From NCBI GenBank assembly GCA_020852925.1, contig JADYZU010000013.1:62001-126000 (forward strand): a stretch of 64,000 bases of DNA, written 5' to 3'. The stretch comes from Rubellimicrobium sp. (GTDB lineage: Bacteria > Pseudomonadota > Alphaproteobacteria > Rhodobacterales > Rhodobacteraceae). Numbering within the stretch: the stretch's first letter is position 1; each line of letters starts with the position of its first letter. The notes below the pieces were generated by a model. It saw nothing but the letters and a program-made list of their open reading frames with translations. It had not been told where the DNA came from and did not search any database. The position numbers were made by a program, and so were the translations under genes. Positions 44,082 to 53,210 of this stretch are shown one piece after another.

Positions 44082-45011
44082 ATGGCAAGCGCGCTTTTCA
44101 TCCACACGGCCGCGCCCGGGACCGGGGCGGGGGATCTGGCCAACCTTGGCGCGCTGGCGTGCACGGCGCGCGATGCGGGCCTTGCGCCGCGCCTGCTGAT
44201 CGTGGAGCTGGACGGCGGCACCGCGCCGGACAGCGTTCCGGATGTCTTTGCCGCGGTTCGCCGGATTGCCCTGCCGGGCGCCGGCGACGGGGCGGCGACG
44301 CTCGATGCGGTGGTCACGGACAGTCCGGCCCTGATCGTGACCCCGGCCGGGCTGTCGGCCCGCAACTGGGCGGCCCGGCTTGCCGCGCGGCTGGATGCCG
44401 GCTTCGTGCCGGCCTGCGACGGGCTTTCCCTGAAGGATGGCGGCCTGGTCGCGACCGAGCCGGTGATGGGCGGCATGATGCGGCGGCATCTGGCCCTGCG
44501 GGGCGCGATGGTGCTGCTCTATGCCGGAGATTCCCTGGCCTTCACCGGCGACCTGGTGCCGCTGTCGGCCCCGGCCGAGGTCGTTGCCGTCGCCGGGCCG
44601 CGTCTGGTCCGGCGTGCGCCGTTGCCGGATACGGGGGGCATCCCGCTGAAGGGGGCCTCGCGCATCGTGTCGGGGGGGCTGGGCGTCGGGTCGGCGGAAA
44701 ACTGGCCGCGGATCGAGGCTTTTGCCGCCCGTGTCGGGGCCGCGGTCGGCGCGTCGCGGGCGGCGGTCGACATGGGCTGGGTGCCGTCGACCCGCCAGAT
44801 CGGGTTCAGCGGCCAGAAGGTCGCGCCCGATGTCTATGTGGCCGTCGGCATCTCGGGCGCGGTGCATCATCTGGCAGGCATCGCCGGCGCGCGGCGGATC
44901 GTCGCCATCAACAAGGATCCCGAGGCGCCGATCCTTCAGGTGGCGGATGTGGCCATCGTCGGCGATTGCCTGGCGGTGCTGGATGCCGCGTTGAAGCGAC
45001 TGGGCCAATAG
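44082..45011 (+). CDS. etfA: Electron transfer flavoprotein, alpha subunit
   Basis: A 309-residue ETF alpha subunit. The FAD-binding C-terminal domain is intact: IVSGGLGVGSAENW, VGASRAAVDMGWVPSTRQIGFSGQ near residues 225-245, then VAPDVYVAVGISGAVHHLAG. The N-terminal domain is normal, with ARNWAARLAARLDAG. It forms a heterodimer with EtfB. Its place between MaoC and two FAD oxidoreductases suggests a dedicated ETF for the island rather than the housekeeping copy. Confidence 0.93.
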   Translation: MASALFIHTAAPGTGAGDLANLGALACTARDAGLAPRLLIVELDGGTAPDSVPDVFAAVRRIALPGAGDGAATLDAVVTDSPALIVTPAGLSARNWAARLAARLDAGFVPACDGLSLKDGGLVATEPVMGGMMRRHLALRGAMVLLYAGDSLAFTGDLVPLSAPAEVVAVAGPRLVRRAPLPDTGGIPLKGASRIVSGGLGVGSAENWPRIEAFAARVGAAVGASRAAVDMGWVPSTRQIGFSGQKVAPDVYVAVGISGAVHHLAGIAGARRIVAINKDPEAPILQVADVAIVGDCLAVLDAALKRLGQ

Positions 45012-45034
45012 GGCGCGCAGGAAAGGGGGCCGTC

Positions 45035-46477
45035 ATGTCGGCACGGAAGGTTGTGGTGGTGGGGGCCAGCCGGCTGGGTTGCAGGTTCGCGCTGTCGGCC
45101 CGGGCGCAGGGCTGGGCGGTGACGCTGGTGGACGAACACCCCCAGGCCCTGAAATCCATGGCGCTGGACGCCCCGTATTTCTACGGCGCGGCCTTGCCCG
45201 CCGCCCTGTCGGACGACGGGGCGATGCTGGACAATGTCCTGGGCAGCGACGACCTGCTGATGGAATGCATCGAGCAGGAGGTCGATCTGCGGATCGGCAC
45301 GATCGCCTGGGGCGCCTTTCACAACGCGCCCAACCGCAGGAACATCGGCACGCCGAAGGTCGCGCTGGTGAATGCCGAGGGCAACGAACTGATCGACTAT
45401 GACGCGCTGGTGCTGGCCACCGGGACGCGCGACTTCGTGCCCTCGTTCAAGGGCTGGGATCTGCCCGGCGTGTTCGGGGTCAAGGGCGGGTCAATGCTTC
45501 TGGCGCGCTATCAGGTGTCCGGTGCAACGCGGGTTCTGGTGCTGGGCTCTTCGCCGCTGGCGCTGGGATTTGCCCGGCTGGCCCGCGACAGGGGGGTGGA
45601 GATTGCCGGTCTGGTCGACCCTTCGCCCACTTTCGCCGGCAGCGCCGGGGATGCGGCCTGGCTGAAGGCGCAGGGCATCGCGGTCCATCTTGGCCATGTC
45701 ATCGCCGGGGCCGATGGCGTGGACGCCGTGCGCGGCGCGCGTCTGGTTCCTGTCGATGGCGAAGGGGCGGCGGTGCAGGTGGCCTGCGATGGCATCTGCA
45801 TGGCCATCGCCACCCTTCCCAATGTGGAACTGCCGTCCGCCATGGGTTGCCGGATGGCGTTCGACGATGCTCTCGGCGCCTGGATGCCCGAGGTGACGCC
45901 CGCGCTCGAAACGTCGGTTCCGGCGGTCTACTGGCTCTCCGAGGCCGATGCCGCCGCCGATCCCGTGGACCGCATCCTGTCCTCGCTGGCCGGCAAGGAC
46001 GACGCGCCCGCCCTGCCGCCCCACACAGCGACCGGCGATGCCGCTGCGCGTTGGGTGGCGGCGCTGAGCGGAACCGGCGGGATGGATGTGGTGCTCTGCC
46101 AGTGCGAAGGCGTGACGCGCGGGGATTTCCTGAACGTGGCCCCCCCGCGCTATCTGGGTCATGAGCTGCGGGCTGCCAAGACCCACCTGGGCCGGGACGG
46201 GACGGTCGATCAGGATCTTTCCAAGCGCATGACGCGGGTCGGCATGGGCCATTGCCAGGGCAAGCGCTGTCGGGACGAGGCGGCGCTGCTTCTGGCCGGC
46301 CATCACGGCCTGCCCCTGAAGGCCATCCGCCCGGCCAGCTATCGTTTCCCGGTGCGCCCGCTGGACATGGCGCTGATCGCGGCGCCGGAAGGCGACGCCT
46401 ATACCAGCGGCCTGTGGCAGAACTGGCCCGAACCGGCCGAACTTCGCGCCGCTGGCGGCGGCGGCGGTCACGCATGA
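45035..46477 (+). CDS. FAD oxidoreductase with C-terminal [2Fe-2S] BFD-like domain (HcnB/OoxA type)
   Basis: A 480-residue protein like the A subunit of opine oxidases and HcnB of cyanide synthase. The N-terminal dinucleotide fold (VVVGASRLG) and ALVLATGTRDFVP are followed, after about residue 350, by a BFD-like iron-sulfur domain with cysteines in LCQCEGVT and GHCQGKRC (C-x-C and C-x4-C). GAAAGGGGG precedes the ATG at 45035. With the DadA-like partner at 46494 it probably forms a heteromeric amino-acid or amine dehydrogenase that feeds the adjacent ETF. Confidence 0.85.
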   Translation: MSARKVVVVGASRLGCRFALSARAQGWAVTLVDEHPQALKSMALDAPYFYGAALPAALSDDGAMLDNVLGSDDLLMECIEQEVDLRIGTIAWGAFHNAPNRRNIGTPKVALVNAEGNELIDYDALVLATGTRDFVPSFKGWDLPGVFGVKGGSMLLARYQVSGATRVLVLGSSPLALGFARLARDRGVEIAGLVDPSPTFAGSAGDAAWLKAQGIAVHLGHVIAGADGVDAVRGARLVPVDGEGAAVQVACDGICMAIATLPNVELPSAMGCRMAFDDALGAWMPEVTPALETSVPAVYWLSEADAAADPVDRILSSLAGKDDAPALPPHTATGDAAARWVAALSGTGGMDVVLCQCEGVTRGDFLNVAPPRYLGHELRAAKTHLGRDGTVDQDLSKRMTRVGMGHCQGKRCRDEAALLLAGHHGLPLKAIRPASYRFPVRPLDMALIAAPEGDAYTSGLWQNWPEPAELRAAGGGGGHA

Positions 46478-46493
46478 GACGGAAGGGACGCTG

Positions 46494-47654
46494 ATGGACA
46501 GCCATGATGTCATCGTGGTGGGCGGCGGGCTGATCGGCCTTTCGACCGCCTATCGCGCCCGCAAGGCGGGGGCCCGGGTCATCGTGATCGACCGTGGCCC
46601 GGTCGGCTACGAGGCGTCGTCGCGTGCGACCGGCTATCTGTCGCTGCGTGCCGAAACCCCGACAGAAAGCCCGCTGGCCCAGATGGCCGAACGGATCTGG
46701 CCGACGCTGGACGAAGAACTGGGCTATCCGACCGAGTGGAAGCAGAAGGGCCGGCTCTGGGCCGCCTTCGACGATCAGGAACTGGCGGATCTGAAGGTCA
46801 CCTACGATCTGTTCCGCAAGACCGACATCCCCTTTGAATTCATCGACACGCAGGCCTGCCGCGACGTGATCCCGATCCTGTCGCCGGATGTGCGGGCAGG
46901 CATCTATACCCACCGCTCGGGCCATGCGAACCCGCAGCGCGTGACCCAGGCCTTTGCCTGGGCGTTTCAGGATCTGGGCGGCGTGATCCTGGAACATACG
47001 CCGGTCCATGCCGTTTTGACCGAGGGCGGCAGTGTCACCGGCGTGCAGACCAGCGCGGGGACGGTGCATGGCGGGCGCGTGGTCCTTGCCGCGGCCGCCT
47101 TCAACGCCAGGCTGATGGAGCCGCTGGGCATCCTGTTCCCGGTGGCGGGTGTCCGCCTCGAGGCCATGGTGACCACACCCATGCCGCCGGCCTATGATGT
47201 CTGCTTCATCGGCCACGGCATTTCGGTGCGCCAGACCCTGCGCGGCAACCTGCATGCCAATGGCGGCCCGCACGAATGGATCGACGTTCAGGCCGATCAG
47301 GAACCGGCCAAGCCCAACACGCCCATCATCCGCAACATCGCCCGGCGCATCACCGAAGTCTTTCCGGTGGCGGCGTCCTTGCAGATGCTGCGAAGCTGGG
47401 CGGGCATCGTGGAGCTGACCCCCGACCTGAACACCATCGTCCAGGCATTCGACAATCCGGCGGGCCTTGTCGCTGCTGCCGGGGCCGGGCATGCCTTCGG
47501 CATGGCGCCCTCGCTGGGGGTCGCGCTGGCGGAACTGGCGCTTGAGGGCCGGACAAGCGCGCCGATCGAGGGGCTGGGACTTGAGCGTTTCGCCGGGCTT
47601 GGGCCGGATTGGCGATCGGTGCGGAACTGGCAGGCCGGGGCCTACAATACCTGA
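46494..47654 (+). CDS. FAD-dependent amine/amino-acid oxidoreductase (DadA/HcnC/OoxB type)
   Basis: A 386-residue member of the glycine/D-amino-acid oxidase family. DVIVVGGGLIGLSTAYRARKAG at the N-terminus binds FAD, SGHANPQRVTQAFAWAF is the family's middle motif, and GLVAAAGAGHAFGMAPSLG the C-terminal one. It oxidises a C-N bond to an imine; the RidA-like protein at 41312 could process such products. It follows its HcnB/OoxA-type partner by 16 bp, the usual pairing of B and A subunits. Confidence 0.88.
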   Translation: MDSHDVIVVGGGLIGLSTAYRARKAGARVIVIDRGPVGYEASSRATGYLSLRAETPTESPLAQMAERIWPTLDEELGYPTEWKQKGRLWAAFDDQELADLKVTYDLFRKTDIPFEFIDTQACRDVIPILSPDVRAGIYTHRSGHANPQRVTQAFAWAFQDLGGVILEHTPVHAVLTEGGSVTGVQTSAGTVHGGRVVLAAAAFNARLMEPLGILFPVAGVRLEAMVTTPMPPAYDVCFIGHGISVRQTLRGNLHANGGPHEWIDVQADQEPAKPNTPIIRNIARRITEVFPVAASLQMLRSWAGIVELTPDLNTIVQAFDNPAGLVAAAGAGHAFGMAPSLGVALAELALEGRTSAPIEGLGLERFAGLGPDWRSVRNWQAGAYNT

Positions 47655-47769
47655 GGGCGCCTTGTCGGACCGAAGGCCGCGTTGCCCCGGAGCGACGCGG
47701 CCATCGTCATGTCCCGGTCAGGGCGGATGCGGGGGCCGAGCGATCCGCCCCGCCCCCGCCGCCTTCGCC

Positions 47770-49317
47770 TCAATCCTCGAACCACCAGCGCGCGATGCAG
47801 CGCAGCCCGTCCAGATCGTTCGACACCACCACCGGGCCATGCCTGAGCCTGCTGGTCGAGACCCAGACATAGTTGGCGAACATGGGGATGATGGCGCCGC
47901 TCTCATCATGGATCAGTTGCTGCATCTCCTGATACATCGCCCCGCGCGCGGCCTCGTCGAGGGTGGCGCGGGCACTGACCAGCAGTTCCGTGAAGCGGTC
48001 GTTCCGGAAATGCGTCTCGTTCCAGGGCGATTCCTGCGAGAACGCCTGGGTGAAATGCGCGTCCAGCGTGGGCTGCCTTGTCCAGTAGTCGGCCGTGAAG
48101 GGTTTCTTCAGCCACACGTTTTCGAAATAGCCGTCGTCCGGTTCACGGGTGACATCCAGCGTGATGCCGGCCTGGGCCGCGGATGCCGCAAAGAGCGAAC
48201 CGGCCGTGACCGCGCCCGCAAAGGCCATTTCCGCCACGCTGAGCGGAACGGTGATGGAGTCGAGCCCCGCCTGATTGAGGTAGTATCTTGCCTTGTCCGG
48301 GTCGAACTCGCGCTGTTCCAGATTGGGGTTGAAGAACCTGTTCGACGGGTCGACCGGCTGGTCGTTGCCGATCCTGCCGTAGCCATGCAGAACCTTCCTG
48401 ACCATCTCGTCACGGTTGATGGCGTATTTGAGGGCCAGGCGGATGTTCCTGTCGGTGAACGGGTCCACGTCCGACATCATGCCGAAGATGTAGTAGCGGC
48501 CGCTGGGATTGTCGTCGATGACAAGGTTGCTGTCGCGCTTCAGCAGCTCCAGCGTGCGCAGGTCGGGCTGGTTGATCAGGTCGACCTGGCCCGTGCGCAG
48601 CGCATTCATCCGCGCGGCGTCGTCGGCGATGATGATCACCTCGGCCGAATCGAAGAAGCCCACGTTCTCCTTGTCCCAGTGGTCTTCATAGCGGGTGAAG
48701 GTCATCCGTACGCCCGGCTCGAAGCTTTCCAGCACATAGGGCCCGGTGCCGTCATGGGTCGCCCGGTCGGCGCTGCCATCCCTGGCCGGAACGATGGGCA
48801 GGCGGGATTGTGCAAAGATCCCGGGAAAGTCGACGTTGGCGGCGCTGAGGCTGATCGTGATCCGGTCGGGGCCGTCGGCGACGATGTCGGTGATCGGATC
48901 GACATAGGCCTTGACCGGCGACACCGAATCCGGCCCGCGGTGCACGTTGATCGAGGCGATCACATCCTCCACGGTCAGGGGCTTGCCGCTGTGGAAGGTG
49001 ACGCCCTGCCGGATCTCGAAGCTCCATTGCTTCAGGTCGTCGGAGGGTTCCCACCTGACCGCAAGGTTCGGCGTCAGGGAGCCGTCCGGCTCCACGTTGA
49101 CCAGCGTGCTGCGGCACGAGGCCTGGATGATGTATTGGGCATCGGTCAGCACGGCGGTCGGATCGACCGTGTCCTGGGTCGATCCATCGCCCAGGCCGAC
49201 CCGCAGATGGCCGCCGCGCACGGGCGTGCCGGCCCGGGCCATCCGGCCGGAAAGAGTGGTCAGCGCCATGGCGGCCGAGCCGCCAAGGAGGAGAGAGCGT
49301 CGTCCGATCTCGAGCAT
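47770..49317 (-). CDS. Dipeptide-type ABC substrate-binding protein with Tat-like signal, second copy
   Basis: A 515-residue solute-binding family 5 protein, paralogous to that at 32643-34184. Shared features include GGHLRVG, SGKPLTxxDV, a DGTGPY segment, PWNETHF and the C-terminal RCIARW. The twin-arginine start GRRSLLLGG is followed by a hydrophobic stretch with cleavage near ARAGTP. AGGGA is 8 nt before 49317. It is divergent from the DppBC-DF genes, so it is the direct partner of that transporter. The island operator at 49351 lies between. Confidence 0.92.
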   Translation of the reverse strand: MLEIGRRSLLLGGSAAMALTTLSGRMARAGTPVRGGHLRVGLGDGSTQDTVDPTAVLTDAQYIIQASCRSTLVNVEPDGSLTPNLAVRWEPSDDLKQWSFEIRQGVTFHSGKPLTVEDVIASINVHRGPDSVSPVKAYVDPITDIVADGPDRITISLSAANVDFPGIFAQSRLPIVPARDGSADRATHDGTGPYVLESFEPGVRMTFTRYEDHWDKENVGFFDSAEVIIIADDAARMNALRTGQVDLINQPDLRTLELLKRDSNLVIDDNPSGRYYIFGMMSDVDPFTDRNIRLALKYAINRDEMVRKVLHGYGRIGNDQPVDPSNRFFNPNLEQREFDPDKARYYLNQAGLDSITVPLSVAEMAFAGAVTAGSLFAASAAQAGITLDVTREPDDGYFENVWLKKPFTADYWTRQPTLDAHFTQAFSQESPWNETHFRNDRFTELLVSARATLDEAARGAMYQEMQQLIHDESGAIIPMFANYVWVSTSRLRHGPVVVSNDLDGLRCIARWWFED

Positions 49318-49350
49318 TTCGACATCCCTTATACGAGGCGGCGTGTTTTT

Positions 49351-49391
49351 GTACTTGACAGTATTCTCATGCCTTGGGTGTAATGGGTCAA
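49351..49391. promoter_or_regulatory. Island operator and promoter, binding protein/Dpp divergent gap
   Basis: GTACTTGACAGTAT (49351-49364) matches 9 of 10 half-site positions of the island motif. On the minus strand TTGACC (49391-49386) is a good -35 and the motif lies where the -10 would be. Confidence 0.6.
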
Positions 49392-49484
49392 GACATTTTT
49401 TGGTGGCCCCCGCGCGCAACGTGCCTGTCGGCGTCTCGTCCGTCCGGCCGGTTGCGCCATCGGGATCGCCGGGGGAGGGGCGTC

Positions 49485-50618
49485 ATGGCTGACGGGGCAA
49501 CCACGGGGGCGGTCACGGGGGCGACGGGTCCGGGCGGTCGGGCCGTGGCCGGTGCCCGGCCACGCGGGGCGATGCGGCTGCTGTTTCGCATCGTGGCGCA
49601 GCGTCTTGCGCTGGGACTGCTTTCCTTGCTTGCCATCTCGGTCATCATCTTCACCTCGGTCGAGATGTTGCCGGGCAGCTATGCCAGCGCGGCCCTCGGC
49701 CAGAGCGCGACCCAGGAGACCGTGGCCGCCTTCGAACGCGAGCTTGGCCTCGACCGGCCGGCCGTCGAGCGTTACCTGACCTGGGTCTCGGGCGCGGTCA
49801 GGGGCGATTTCGGCGTCTCCTTCACCAGCCGCGGCGATGCCAAGCGTCAGGTGACCGAGATGATCGCGCCCCGGCTCTACAATACCCTGTTCCTTGCGGG
49901 CCTTGCGGCGCTGATCGCGGTGCCGCTTGCCATCATGCTTGGCATCGGCAGTGCCTTCTGGCGCAACGGGCTGGTGGACCGGATCCTGAACGGCACGACC
50001 CTGATGCTCGTCTCCTCGCCCGAGTTCTTTCTGGCCTATATCCTGACCTACCTGGTCATCATGCGCGACACCTTCGATCTGACACCGCTTGGCCAGATGT
50101 TGCCGGACTGGATGTCAGCCCCGGTCGGCGCGTTGTTTCATCTGATCCCGAATGTGCCGGTGCTGTCCAACGTCTCGGCGAACATGCCGCTGGGGGAACG
50201 TCTGTGGGCCTGCGTCCTGCCGGCGCTGACGCTTGTCCTGGTGACGCTTGCCCACATGATGCGGATGACGCGGGCGGCGATCATCAACCTGCTGGCCCTG
50301 CCCTATGTCGAGATGGCGCAACTGAAGGGCGTGCATCCCTTTCTGGTCATCCTGCGCCACGCCCTGCCGAATGCCTGGGGCCCCATCGCCTATGTCGTCT
50401 CGGTGAACCTTGCCTATCTGATCACGGGCGCTGTCGTGGTCGAAGTGGTCTTTGTCTATCCCGGGGCCGGGCAGTTGCTGGTGGATTCGGTGCGGTCGCG
50501 CGACATTCCGGTGGTGCAGGCCTGCGCCCTGATCTTTGCCGGCGCCTATATCCTGCTGAACCTGCTGACCGATCTGGTCGCCATCTTCACCAATCCCAGG
50601 CTGGTCCACCCGAAATGA
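49485..50618 (+). CDS. Dipeptide-type ABC permease, DppB
   Basis: A 377-residue permease. After a non-homologous 28-residue Gly/Ala/Thr-rich N-terminus, RLLFRIVAQRLALGLLSLLAISVIIF starts the typical DppB fold; six helices and the docking loop (EMAQLKGVHPFLVILRHALPNAWGP) are visible. GGGGGAGGGG precedes 49485. The N-terminal extension is unusual; the ATG at 49572 (MRLLFRIV) would give a normal protein but has a weaker ribosome site. First gene of the transporter operon. Confidence 0.93.
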   Translation: MADGATTGAVTGATGPGGRAVAGARPRGAMRLLFRIVAQRLALGLLSLLAISVIIFTSVEMLPGSYASAALGQSATQETVAAFERELGLDRPAVERYLTWVSGAVRGDFGVSFTSRGDAKRQVTEMIAPRLYNTLFLAGLAALIAVPLAIMLGIGSAFWRNGLVDRILNGTTLMLVSSPEFFLAYILTYLVIMRDTFDLTPLGQMLPDWMSAPVGALFHLIPNVPVLSNVSANMPLGERLWACVLPALTLVLVTLAHMMRMTRAAIINLLALPYVEMAQLKGVHPFLVILRHALPNAWGPIAYVVSVNLAYLITGAVVVEVVFVYPGAGQLLVDSVRSRDIPVVQACALIFAGAYILLNLLTDLVAIFTNPRLVHPK

Positions 50619-51523
50619 CAAACCGGTCACATTCCCCGGAATCGGCGCCAGCCGACCCCCGGCAGGCCATGCCGCGTCGCAGATCCCGCATGGGGGCATT
50701 GCTGCGCGACCTGCGGCAGGCGCCGTTCAGCGTCTGGGCCGGGCTGGCGGTCCTCGCGCTTTACCTGATCGCCGCGATCTTCGCGCCCTGGATCGCCCCC
50801 TATGGCGAAGCTCAGGTGTTCGACATCCCCTATGCCGACTGGAGCCGCGAGCACCTTCTGGGCACGGATCAGGTGAGCTACGACTTTCTCAGCCGGCTGA
50901 TCTTCGGCGCGCGCAACACCATCGGCATCGCCCTGGCCACGACCGTCATCTCCTTCACGGTGGGGGTATCGCTGGGCCTGGTCGCGGCGCTGTCCAAGGG
51001 GGTGGTCGACAACTTCCTGGCCCGGCTGGTGGATATCATCATCTCGATTCCGGGCCTGATCTTTTCGCTGATGCTGCTGTCGATCGTCGGCTCCAACGTC
51101 GTCACGCTTGCGCTGATCATCGCGACGCTCGACTCCACGAACTTCTTCCGGCTGGCCCGCACCACCGGCATGTCCATCGTTGCTCAGGACTTCATCGAAG
51201 TGGCACGGCTCAGAGGCGACGGGCCCCTGTGGATCGTCTTTCGCGAAATCCTCCCGAACATCATGCCGCCGCTCATCGCCGAGGCCGGGTTGCGGTTCAG
51301 CTTTGTCTTCCTGACGATTTCGGCCCTGTCCTTCCTCGGTGTGGGCATTCAGCCGCCGACTGCCGACTGGGGGTCGATGGTGCGCGACAATGCCACGCTG
51401 ATCACCTACGGCATCGTCACGCCGCTCCTGCCCGCCGCCGCGATCGGCATCCTCACCATCTCGGTCAACTTCGTCGCCGACTGGTTCCTCCACAAACTCT
51501 CGGGGCTGCAAGATGGCCACTGA
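50615..51523 (+). CDS. Dipeptide-type ABC permease, DppC
   Basis: A 302-residue permease with six helices: an N-terminal TM at about 38-58, HLLGTDQVSYDFLSRLIFGAR (typical DppC), the docking loop EVARLRGDGPLWIVFREILPNIMPP and C-terminal LGVGIQPPTADWGSM. It overlaps DppB by ATGA and the ATPase by 11 bp. Together they import a peptide-like or otherwise amide-containing compound; specificity is set by the binding proteins. Confidence 0.93.
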   Translation: MTNRSHSPESAPADPRQAMPRRRSRMGALLRDLRQAPFSVWAGLAVLALYLIAAIFAPWIAPYGEAQVFDIPYADWSREHLLGTDQVSYDFLSRLIFGARNTIGIALATTVISFTVGVSLGLVAALSKGVVDNFLARLVDIIISIPGLIFSLMLLSIVGSNVVTLALIIATLDSTNFFRLARTTGMSIVAQDFIEVARLRGDGPLWIVFREILPNIMPPLIAEAGLRFSFVFLTISALSFLGVGIQPPTADWGSMVRDNATLITYGIVTPLLPAAAIGILTISVNFVADWFLHKLSGLQDGH

Positions 51524-53162
51524 CCAGCATGCCACCCGACAGAAGGGCGATCTGCTCCTCTACATCCGCGATCTCAGGATCGACGGCTTCAGCAACGACC
51601 GCTGGCACAGGATCGTCCGCGGGGTCGACCTGACGGTGCGGCGGGGCGAGATCGTGGGCCTGATCGGCGAGTCCGGCGCGGGCAAGTCATCGCTGGGGCT
51701 GGCGGCCATGGGCTATGTGAAGCCGGGGCTGAAGTTCGCGGGCGGGCAGGTGCTGTTCGAGGGCACCGACCTCGTGACCGCGCCCGAGCGCCTGCGCCGC
51801 CATCTGCGCGGCACCCGCATCGCCTATGTCGCGCAAAGCGCCACCGCGGCCTTCAACCCTGCCAGACGCCTGCTGCCGCAGACGGTCGAGGCGGCCAGCC
51901 GCGTGCGCGAGATTTCCGCCGCCGAGGCAACGCGCGAGGCGGTCGAACTGTACCGCCAGCTGCAACTGCCCAATCCCGACGATATCGGTTTCCGCTATCC
52001 GCATCAGGTGTCCGGCGGGCAGTTGCAGCGGGTGATGACGGCCATGGCGATGATCTGCCGGCCCGATCTGATCATCTTCGACGAACCCACGACTGCGCTC
52101 GACGTGACGACCCAGGCCGAGGTTCTGGCCTCGATCCGCGGCCTCGTGGAAAGCCACCAGACGGCGGCGCTCTACATCACGCACGATCTTGCGGTGGTGG
52201 CGCAGATGGCCGACCGGATCACCGTCCTGCGGCACGGCGAAAAGGTCGAGGAATCCGCCACGCGCGAAATGCTGGCCGCGCCCAGAGAGGACTATACCCG
52301 TTCGCTCTGGGCGGTGCGCAACCTCTACCAGGAGCCGCGAGAGGGCAGGGAAAGCCTGCTCACGGTGAAGAACCTTGACGCCTTCTATGGCGCGCACAAG
52401 GTGCTGGACAATGTGTCGCTGGAGATCCCCAAGGGCCGCACCCTGTGCGTCGTGGGGGAATCCGGATCGGGCAAATCGACGCTGGCCCGGGCGGTCATGG
52501 GGCTGGTTCCGCCCCGGTCGGGGACCATTGCCTTTGACGGCCGGCCGCTTGAGGGCAGGTTGCGCCAGCGCGGCCGCGATGTGCTGCGGCGCATCCAGAT
52601 GGTTCACCAGATGCCCGACAGCGCGCTGAACCCGCGCCAGACCGTGGGCGAAACCATCGGGCGCAGCCTGTCGGTGTTCCGCGGCCTGTCGCCCAGGGAC
52701 CGCCACCGCGAGACCCTGGCGCTTCTGGACCGGATCGAACTGGGCGCTGCGCATGTCGACCGCCTGCCCGGCGAACTTTCGGGCGGGCAGAAGCAGCGGG
52801 TCTGCATCGCCCGGGCGCTGGCCGCCGATCCCGACCTGATCATCTGCGACGAGGTGACCTCGGCGCTGGATCAGGTGGTTCAGGAAGGGATCCTGAAACT
52901 TCTGCTGGGGTTACAGGCCGAAACCGGCGTGTCCTACATGTTCATCACCCATGACATCAACACCGTCCGTGCCATCGCCGATGGCGTGATCGTCATGCGC
53001 CAGGGCGAAGTCGTGGCCCAGGGGATGAAAGACAAGGTGCTGAACCCGCCCTTCCATCCCTACACCGAGCTTCTGCTGTCCTCGGTGCCGGAAATGGACC
53101 CGGACTGGCTGACCGGGCTTCTGGCCAGAAGGCGCGCGGCAGCGGAACAGGCCGGGGCCTGA
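51513..53162 (+). CDS. Fused two-domain ABC ATPase (DppD-DppF type)
   Basis: A 549-residue protein with two complete nucleotide-binding domains. NBD1: GESGAGKSS near residue 53, SGGQLQRV near 167, [12 protein letters not shown]2: GESGSGKST near 318, LSGGQKQRV near 420, CDEVTSALD. In NBD2 the residue after the Walker B Glu is Val rather than Pro, a minor variation. Fusion of D and F subunits is common in alphaproteobacterial systems. It energises the DppBC permease. The next gene follows after 48 bp. Confidence 0.94.
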   Translation: MATDQHATRQKGDLLLYIRDLRIDGFSNDRWHRIVRGVDLTVRRGEIVGLIGESGAGKSSLGLAAMGYVKPGLKFAGGQVLFEGTDLVTAPERLRRHLRGTRIAYVAQSATAAFNPARRLLPQTVEAASRVREISAAEATREAVELYRQLQLPNPDDIGFRYPHQVSGGQLQRVMTAMAMICRPDLIIFDEPTTALDVTTQAEVLASIRGLVESHQTAALYITHDLAVVAQMADRITVLRHGEKVEESATREMLAAPREDYTRSLWAVRNLYQEPREGRESLLTVKNLDAFYGAHKVLDNVSLEIPKGRTLCVVGESGSGKSTLARAVMGLVPPRSGTIAFDGRPLEGRLRQRGRDVLRRIQMVHQMPDSALNPRQTVGETIGRSLSVFRGLSPRDRHRETLALLDRIELGAAHVDRLPGELSGGQKQRVCIARALAADPDLIICDEVTSALDQVVQEGILKLLLGLQAETGVSYMFITHDINTVRAIADGVIVMRQGEVVAQGMKDKVLNPPFHPYTELLLSSVPEMDPDWLTGLLARRRAAAEQAGA

Positions 53163-53210
53163 GCGGGGCTGCCGGCCAGCGTCGGCGCCAGGACTGAACG
53201 GAGGCAAGTG

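Noticed and set aside
45035-47654. Hydrogen cyanide synthase (hcnBC)
   Set aside because: No hcnA gene is present and the adjacent ETF genes point to a dehydrogenase; opine or amino-acid dehydrogenation is at least as likely.
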